Assembly (NCBI GenBank): GCA_014728145.1
Contig: WJMC01000149.1
Location: forward strand, 1-35,753
DNA length: 35,753 nucleotides
DNA from: Candidatus Zixiibacteriota bacterium
GTDB lineage: Bacteria > Zixibacteria > MSB-5A5 > JAABVY01
Direction of reading: 5' to 3'
Positions 31,154 to 35,753 of the stretch are shown one piece after another. Under the pieces are notes generated by a model. That model was not told the DNA's origin. It saw nothing but the letters and a program-made list of their open reading frames with translations, and did not search any database. How positions within the stretch are numbered: position 1 is the first letter of the stretch; every line of letters starts with the position of its first letter. Position numbers and translations under genes: made by a program.

Positions 31154-33430
31154 ATGCACGTCGACAAGAAGCTGGGTCTTTCGGAAAATGCCCTGAAAGT
31201 GCTGGAACGTCGTTATCTGATCAAGGATGATGAAGGGAAGATCGTTGAAACTCCGGCCGATCTGTTTCGCCGGGTAGCATCGCATATCGCCAAGGCTGAA
31301 TACCGCTATGGTCTTGAAGATGAGCAGGTTAAGCATATCGAGGAACAGTTTTTTCATGCCATGACGACTCGCTCGTTTATGCCAAATTCGCCTACTCTGA
31401 TGAACGCCGGCCGTCCGCTGGGACAGCTTTCGGCCTGTTTTGTTCTGCCGGTGGGCGATTCCATGGAAGAGATTTTCGAAACTATCAAACATGCCGCATT
31501 GATACATAAGTCCGGTGGCGGTACCGGGTTCGCGTTTTCTCGACTGAGGCCTCGTAATTCCGTGGTAGCGTCTACCCGCGGGGTAGCATCGGGGCCGGTT
31601 TCGTTCATGAAGGTCTTCAATGCTGCCACGGAAGCTGTCAAGCAGGGTGGTACCCGACGCGGAGCCAATATGGGGATACTCCGTGTCGATCATCCCGATA
31701 TAATGGAGTTTATTTCCTGCAAGGACGACCTGACGCAGGTGACGAACTTTAATATATCGGTGGCTGTTACTGATGATTTCATGCAGGCGGTGGAAGAGAA
31801 ACGTGAGTACGACCTGGTCGATCCGCGTACCCGCAAACCGCTTGTGGTGGAAGGTAAACCGCAGAGACTGGATGCCACTAAAGTATTCGATGAAGTCGTC
31901 AAGCATGCCTGGTTGACGGGTGAGCCGGGAGTAGTATTTATCGATCGCATGGATTCGGTCAACCCGACCTCTAAAATCGAGAGGATCGAAGCCACCAATC
32001 CCTGCGGTGAACAGCCGTTACCACCGTACGATTCATGCAATCTGGCCTCGGTTAATCTCGGAAATGTGGTCTATGACCCTCTGCCGACTGATTACAATCC
32101 TCGTCATCCTGAGAAGGGAATCAACTGGGAGATGCTCCTTGACCTGGTCAAGATGGGGGTTCGATTCCTGGACAATGTAATTGACATGAACAAATACCCG
32201 ATCCCGGAAATCGAGCAACAGACTCATGCCAACCGCAGGATTGGTCTGGGTGTGATGGGTTGGGCTGATATGCTGGTCAAGCTGGGCCTGCCCTACACTT
32301 CCGAAGAGTCTTATGCCCTGGGCGAGAAGGTCATGGAGTTCATCAATACCAAGGGCCATATCCATTCATCGGAGCTGGCCAAAACCCGTGGAAAATTCCC
32401 GAACTGGAAAGATTCGGTCTATGCCGAAGAGGGTGTGGCGATGAGAAACGCGACTATCACCACGATCGCCCCGACCGGCACGATCTCGATTATATCCGGA
32501 TGTTCCTCCGGAATCGAACCGTATTTTGCTGTCAGTTATGTCCGCAATGTGATGGACAACACCAAGCTGATAGAGGTCAATCCGATCTTTGAGGAAATCG
32601 CCAAAAAACGCGGTTTCTATTCCCAGGAGCTGATGGAGCAGATTGCCGAATCGAATTCAATCCAGGGTTTCGATGAGATTCCCGAGGATATTAAAAACGT
32701 ATTTCTGACTTCGGCCGATATCTCCGCCGGGGATCATGTGCGTATGCAGTCAGTTTTCCAGAAAAACTGTGACAGCTCGGTCTCAAAGACTATCAATATG
32801 CCCAATGAAGCGACTGAGGACGATGTCCGTACCGCCTACTGGCAGGCGTTCAAGACCGGGTGCAAGGGAATCACGATTTACCGTGACGGAAGTCGCCAGA
32901 ACCAGGTGCTCTCGACCGGCAAGGGCGACAGCAAAGATGGTCAGCCACAGCCCTCGGGTGAGGAGGTTTCTGCCGGAAGCAAGATCAAGCCGAAGGAGCG
33001 CCCGGCCAAGCTGGAGGGCTTCACGGAAAAGATCGTGACCGGTTACGGCAACCTCTATGTCACCATCAACATGCTCGGCAACAAACCGTTTGAAATCTTC
33101 GCCCAGATCGGCAAATCGGGCTTTTCCACGATGGCTGACACTGAAGCAATCTGCAGATTAACCTCTTTAGCGCTAAGATCAAACGTCCGAGTTGACGATA
33201 TAATAGATCAGTTAACCGGTATCGGCGGATCCTCACCGATCTTCCAGGAAGGGGAGATGGTGATGTCGATCCCCGATGCTATTGCCAAAGTTTTGAAAAA
33301 GCATTTTGGGAATGGTCATCACAAAGTTGATCGCGATGTGGACATGGAAGCATGTCCCGACTGTGGCGACAGGCTCCATCACGATTCCGGGTGCGTGGTC
33401 TGTCCCTCCTGTGGCTTTTCCAAATGCTGA
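31154..33430 (+). CDS. nrdJ: Adenosylcobalamin-dependent ribonucleotide reductase (class II)
   Basis: This 758-residue enzyme reduces ribonucleotides to deoxyribonucleotides, using B12 to make the thiyl radical, and so works with or without oxygen. The radical-site motif NPCGEQ gives N282, C284 and E286. The redox cysteines are expected at C95 (SACFVLPVG) and C295 (SCNLASVNL). The phosphate-binding stretch APTGTISIISGCSSG and the Gly-rich KSGGGTGF are present. The C-terminus is a zinc ribbon (CPDCG, CPSCG) with terminal cysteines that can pass electrons from thioredoxin. GGAGGAGGG precedes the ATG by about 10 bases. It follows thyX and runs into the two Roadblock-like genes with 24 bases between. 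Confidence 0.96.
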   Translation: MHVDKKLGLSENALKVLERRYLIKDDEGKIVETPADLFRRVASHIAKAEYRYGLEDEQVKHIEEQFFHAMTTRSFMPNSPTLMNAGRPLGQLSACFVLPVGDSMEEIFETIKHAALIHKSGGGTGFAFSRLRPRNSVVASTRGVASGPVSFMKVFNAATEAVKQGGTRRGANMGILRVDHPDIMEFISCKDDLTQVTNFNISVAVTDDFMQAVEEKREYDLVDPRTRKPLVVEGKPQRLDATKVFDEVVKHAWLTGEPGVVFIDRMDSVNPTSKIERIEATNPCGEQPLPPYDSCNLASVNLGNVVYDPLPTDYNPRHPEKGINWEMLLDLVKMGVRFLDNVIDMNKYPIPEIEQQTHANRRIGLGVMGWADMLVKLGLPYTSEESYALGEKVMEFINTKGHIHSSELAKTRGKFPNWKDSVYAEEGVAMRNATITTIAPTGTISIISGCSSGIEPYFAVSYVRNVMDNTKLIEVNPIFEEIAKKRGFYSQELMEQIAESNSIQGFDEIPEDIKNVFLTSADISAGDHVRMQSVFQKNCDSSVSKTINMPNEATEDDVRTAYWQAFKTGCKGITIYRDGSRQNQVLSTGKGDSKDGQPQPSGEEVSAGSKIKPKERPAKLEGFTEKIVTGYGNLYVTINMLGNKPFEIFAQIGKSGFSTMADTEAICRLTSLALRSNVRVDDIIDQLTGIGGSSPIFQEGEMVMSIPDAIAKVLKKHFGNGHHKVDRDVDMEACPDCGDRLHHDSGCVVCPSCGFSKC

Positions 33431-33454
33431 TCTGATATCGTCGACAGCGGTGTT

Positions 33455-34063
33455 ATGAGCAAGTATCAACCGCCCGGTCGGCTTTCCAAAGTCACCGGGC
33501 CGGATTTCATGATCCAGATCCAGACCGAGTTCGCCTGGTCACCTCACGCCCGGATCACCACATCCGTGATTCTGGATGGTGTTCTGATTCACAAAATCCA
33601 GAAGGAGTGGGATTCCCCGCTTGAGACCGATGACGAAAAACAGGCGGTTTCCAAGCTGATCAATAAACAGCACAACGAGGTCGAAAAGATTATCCGCACC
33701 AACCAGGACTTTATTCTCGATTACGGTAAACCTAAAAAAAAAGAGACTGACTTCGAAGCCGTACTCAAGATCGACGGTGTCTCGCGCGCATTTTTGCTCT
33801 CTGGCGATGGGATTCTGACACCATTTACCGATGAAGAAATCGAAATCGAGAAAGTGCACCTGTTCGAGAACCTGTTCGAACTGGTCGAGTTTCTGGATTT
33901 GACCACCAGCCTGGGGGGAATGCAGGAGGGCTTCCTGGTTTTAGATGACGATCGGATCATGATATTCAAGTATAAAGAAAGTTACCTGATTGTAGTCCTG
34001 ACGCAGTCGGCATCCTCGAAAGATACCGCGCGCAGGGTGATTGATTTCATCAAGGCGGCATAG
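33455..34063 (+). CDS. Roadblock/LC7-like protein 1 with N-terminal extension
   Basis: This 202-residue soluble protein has residues 105 to the end following a Roadblock/LC7 outline: GVSRAFLLSGDGIL as the first strand pair, a helix, then RIMIFKYKESYLIVVLTQ and a final helix DTARRVIDFIKAA. The N-terminal 100 residues are an extra domain I do not recognise. Roadblock proteins form dimers that bind small GTPases or scaffold signalling and motility (MglB type), but no partner GTPase is in the window. It is co-transcribed with nrdJ (24-base gap), and its stop (TAG) directly abuts the next ATG. The function is unknown. Confidence 0.7.
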   Translation: MSKYQPPGRLSKVTGPDFMIQIQTEFAWSPHARITTSVILDGVLIHKIQKEWDSPLETDDEKQAVSKLINKQHNEVEKIIRTNQDFILDYGKPKKKETDFEAVLKIDGVSRAFLLSGDGILTPFTDEEIEIEKVHLFENLFELVEFLDLTTSLGGMQEGFLVLDDDRIMIFKYKESYLIVVLTQSASSKDTARRVIDFIKAA

Positions 34064-34801
34064 ATGAGTAATCTCTTAAACCAGATCAGAGGTGTTGTCG
34101 GAGTTACCGGAGTGGTTCTCTACAAGCGCCAGAGCGGTGATTCCGACGCAATCATGCCGGCCAATTTCGAGGACAACCGCCTGACCGAGTTGAAAGAGAA
34201 GTTCACCGGTTTCAGCTACCATCTCAGCGGGGAATCGTCGGTACGGATCAAGCTCTCCAAAGGCTGGGCGATCATCAAGAGTATCGGCCAGTACAGTTTT
34301 CTTATCCTGGCGCGGGAGGATCTGAATGTTTCCACCCTCAACCTGGTAATGAAATCGGTAGCCCTGGCACTTCAGCAGGAGACCCCGGCCGAAATCGAAG
34401 AATCCGAACCAATCCAGTTTGATTTGCAATCCGTTTTTATCCTGCTTGAGGCGGTCAATATGGTCAGGGTGCATTTCGCCGATTCTCTCTCTCGCTTTCG
34501 GATTACACAGCTTCTGCGTGAGACCAAGAGCGAGTTGATGACCGGTTACCCGATATTGAAGCATTTCTCGGTCGACCCCAACGGCGAGGTGATATTGATC
34601 AAGGGCTCGGAATCTCAAATCGATGTTTCCATGATCGAGGCGATCGCCCGCTGGCTGGTAGAGTTCAAAAACCGGGTGCGTGCAGAGACCGTGATCGCCG
34701 GATTCGATCTGCAGGATATCACCCGCGAGATATCCTTCGACCTGGAGCGGATGCAGTTCTATCGTTTCTTCAAGAAGGCCGTGTCGGCCCAGAAAGTCTG
34801 A
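34064..34801 (+). CDS. Roadblock/LC7-like protein 2 with C-terminal extension
   Basis: In this 245-residue soluble protein, residues 1 to about 105 resemble a divergent Roadblock fold (IRGVVGVTGVVLYKR, KGWAIIKSIGQYSFLILA, then a helix LNLVMKSVALALQQ). The C-terminal 120 residues are predicted alpha/beta and not recognised. The start codon follows the previous stop with no gap, so the two proteins are made together and may form a heterodimer. Neither carries a signal or membrane segment. A Rho-independent terminator follows at 34821, closing the thyX-nrdJ operon. Confidence 0.62.
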   Translation: MSNLLNQIRGVVGVTGVVLYKRQSGDSDAIMPANFEDNRLTELKEKFTGFSYHLSGESSVRIKLSKGWAIIKSIGQYSFLILAREDLNVSTLNLVMKSVALALQQETPAEIEESEPIQFDLQSVFILLEAVNMVRVHFADSLSRFRITQLLRETKSELMTGYPILKHFSVDPNGEVILIKGSESQIDVSMIEAIARWLVEFKNRVRAETVIAGFDLQDITREISFDLERMQFYRFFKKAVSAQKV

Positions 34802-34820
34802 GTAATCCCCAATAAAAAAA

Positions 34821-34848
34821 GCCCCGCATGAAGCGGGACTAAATTTTT
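34821..34848 (+). terminator. Rho-independent terminator of the thyX-nrdJ operon
   Basis: CCCGC (34823-34827) and GCGGG (34833-34837) pair with loop ATGAA, the stem extends by AG/CT past one mismatch, and T5 follows. A run of seven A precedes it. Confidence 0.82.
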
Positions 34849-35253
34849 GAGAAGAGAGAGGGAAGACGGAAAAAACTCCCGTTTAGACACGCTAAAGGGT
34901 TTTTATAGCCGTCCGGGTATATTGTCATCGCTACTCCAAAAACGGAGGTCACGGCGCAAGACTCAACCTCAAGAGGGCAACCTTCATAAGATAATTGTTA
35001 GAGATTTTTCTTATGCCCTCTCTCGACTCCGCATATAATGTACGAGTGATACAGCCTGAATGCAAGCAATTTTCCTGAACAATCTGGACGATTATCCTAA
35101 TGTCATTAACATACGATGCATGCCTGTTCAGGCTTTGCGCAGTTTATATGCCACTCATTCTGTTTTACTGAAATTGGGTTAGTTTTGTTTCCTGTTCTTC
35201 CTGTTTTGTCAAGCGTCTTGACCAATCCCATTTCTGATCGTATCTTGGTTTTC
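34849..35253. other. Structured intergenic region upstream of the aldolase gene
   Basis: This 405-base spacer has several pairings. GACGG/CCGTC (34865-34913) encloses AAAAAC/GTTTTT and short inner pairs. AGAGGG/CCCTCT encloses CATAAG/CTTATG (about 34972-35024). AGCCTGAA (35053-35060) and CCTGAACA (35074-35081) both complement the segment TGTTCAGGCT (35125-35134). A TATAAT lies near 35033 without a clear -35. No convincing protein frame was seen. Confidence 0.45.
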
Positions 35254-35753
35254 ATGATTGATGACAACGAATTACGGATGCACCTGGTCGAAGTCGGTCG
35301 GAGGCTTTACGAAAAAGGCTATATCGCCGGTGCTGACGGCAATTTCTCGGCGCGTGTCGATCGCACGCAGATTATGATCACGCCCTCGGGACTTCCCAAG
35401 GGTCGCTTGACCGAGGATCAGCTGGTGCTCTTGCGCTCCGACGGCAGACCGTTATCCGGGGGGCCTAAACCATCGTCGGAATACCGGATGCATTTACTTT
35501 TATATGAAAAGATTCCTTCGATCGGTGCGGTTGTTCATGCTCATCCGCCCTTCACCACAGCATTGGCGGCCACTGATCGTGAATTTCGTCTCGACCTTCT
35601 GCCGGAGGGGTTACAGGCCTTATCTGACCTGGCTGTTGTCGATTACGCCACTCCCGGAAGCGAGGAACTTCCTGAAAAGATCGCATCCTATCTTCCGCAG
35701 GCGCGAATCCTGGTTCTCCGCAATCATGGCGTCACGGCGGTCGGGGAAGACAT
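35254..35753 (+). CDS. Class II aldolase/adducin family protein (3' partial)
   Basis: The frame stays open to the window edge; 166 residues are visible of about 210. The family includes fuculose- and ribulose-phosphate aldolases/epimerases. GADGNFSAR and TPSGLPKGRL form the phosphate-binding region. SSEYRMH carries the catalytic glutamate, VVHAHPP gives two zinc-binding histidines, and LRNHG near the end gives the third. This is the full zinc-aldolase active site, so an active sugar-phosphate aldolase is likely; the substrate cannot be told. I used the first ATG; no ribosome site is clear, and a TTG three codons upstream is an alternative. A structured spacer precedes it. Confidence 0.88.
   Translation, partial: MIDDNELRMHLVEVGRRLYEKGYIAGADGNFSARVDRTQIMITPSGLPKGRLTEDQLVLLRSDGRPLSGGPKPSSEYRMHLLLYEKIPSIGAVVHAHPPFTTALAATDREFRLDLLPEGLQALSDLAVVDYATPGSEELPEKIASYLPQARILVLRNHGVTAVGED

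Noticed and set aside
30914-31906. 330-residue open frame on the - strand across thyX and nrdJ
   Set aside because: It lies fully antisense to two strongly supported enzymes, has no recognisable motif and no ribosome site.
34847-35038. 63-residue Arg/Ser-rich frame after the thyX-nrdJ terminator
   Set aside because: It starts inside the terminator T-run, has no ribosome site, and the DNA is better explained by hairpin structure.
34849-35040. Known riboswitch, tmRNA, SRP or 6S RNA in the structured spacer
   Set aside because: I compared the spacer with remembered core motifs (c-di-GMP, SAM, cobalamin, glycine, fluoride, tmRNA ends) and none matched on either strand.
1-35753. CRISPR array, insertion sequence or prophage
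   Set aside because: No regularly spaced repeats, transposase motifs, terminal inverted repeats or phage structural genes were seen.

Overview
The window reads as chromosomal DNA of a Gram-negative, largely respiratory or anaerobic bacterium, probably a member of the FCB-related candidate phyla such as Zixibacteria. The clues are a secreted protein ending in dockerin-like calcium-binding repeats, an outer-membrane porin, a multiheme cytochrome with a membrane cytochrome b, ThyX paired with a B12-dependent ribonucleotide reductase, and many cytoplasmic PAS/GAF histidine kinases. The taxon is inferred from gene style, not from a marker gene. No rRNA, tRNA, CRISPR array, insertion sequence or prophage was seen.

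Region 1 (1-4181, + strand) is a 2-oxoacid dehydrogenase operon: E1 beta (cut by the window edge), lipoyl E2, an E3-like flavoprotein whose NAD-binding glycine motif is lost, and a short lipoate-protein ligase-like protein. Region 2 (4345-6566, + strand) is a two-gene respiratory module: an octaheme cytochrome c of the tetrathionate-reductase family with a C-terminal membrane anchor, overlapping a b561-type cytochrome b. A Tat-exported Fe/Mn superoxide dismutase (- strand) and a 1034-residue secreted dockerin-type protein (+ strand) follow.

Region 3 (10951-14604, - strand) is the most unusual part. It is a three-gene signalling operon with an atypical protein-kinase-like protein, a cytoplasmic histidine kinase that begins with a Rossmann-like domain, and a response regulator fused to a glycine-cleavage-H-like domain that has lost its lipoyl lysine. 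A small zinc-ribbon gene diverges from it. Region 4 (15102-20148, - strand) is a tight run of an esterase with a PDZ-like domain, a methyltransferase, a CpeT-like lipoprotein and a YedF/DsrE-like protein, preceded by a PhzF-family protein. A second methyltransferase diverges from PhzF and overlaps tail-to-tail with a 1225-residue hybrid histidine kinase.

Region 5 (24516-30452) is gene-poor. It holds a small unrecognised protein, a porin, RsgA and a MarR-GNAT fusion whose start codon lies at the edge of a large palindrome. Long spacers here hold hairpins and one small ORF with a strong ribosome site. Region 6 (30453-34801, + strand) is thyX, nrdJ and two adjacent Roadblock/LC7-like proteins, closed by a terminator. 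A structured spacer of about 400 bases then leads to a class II aldolase that runs off the right edge.

All calls come from reading motifs in the sequence. No database search was run, so family names rest on recognisable motifs and are weaker where stated.
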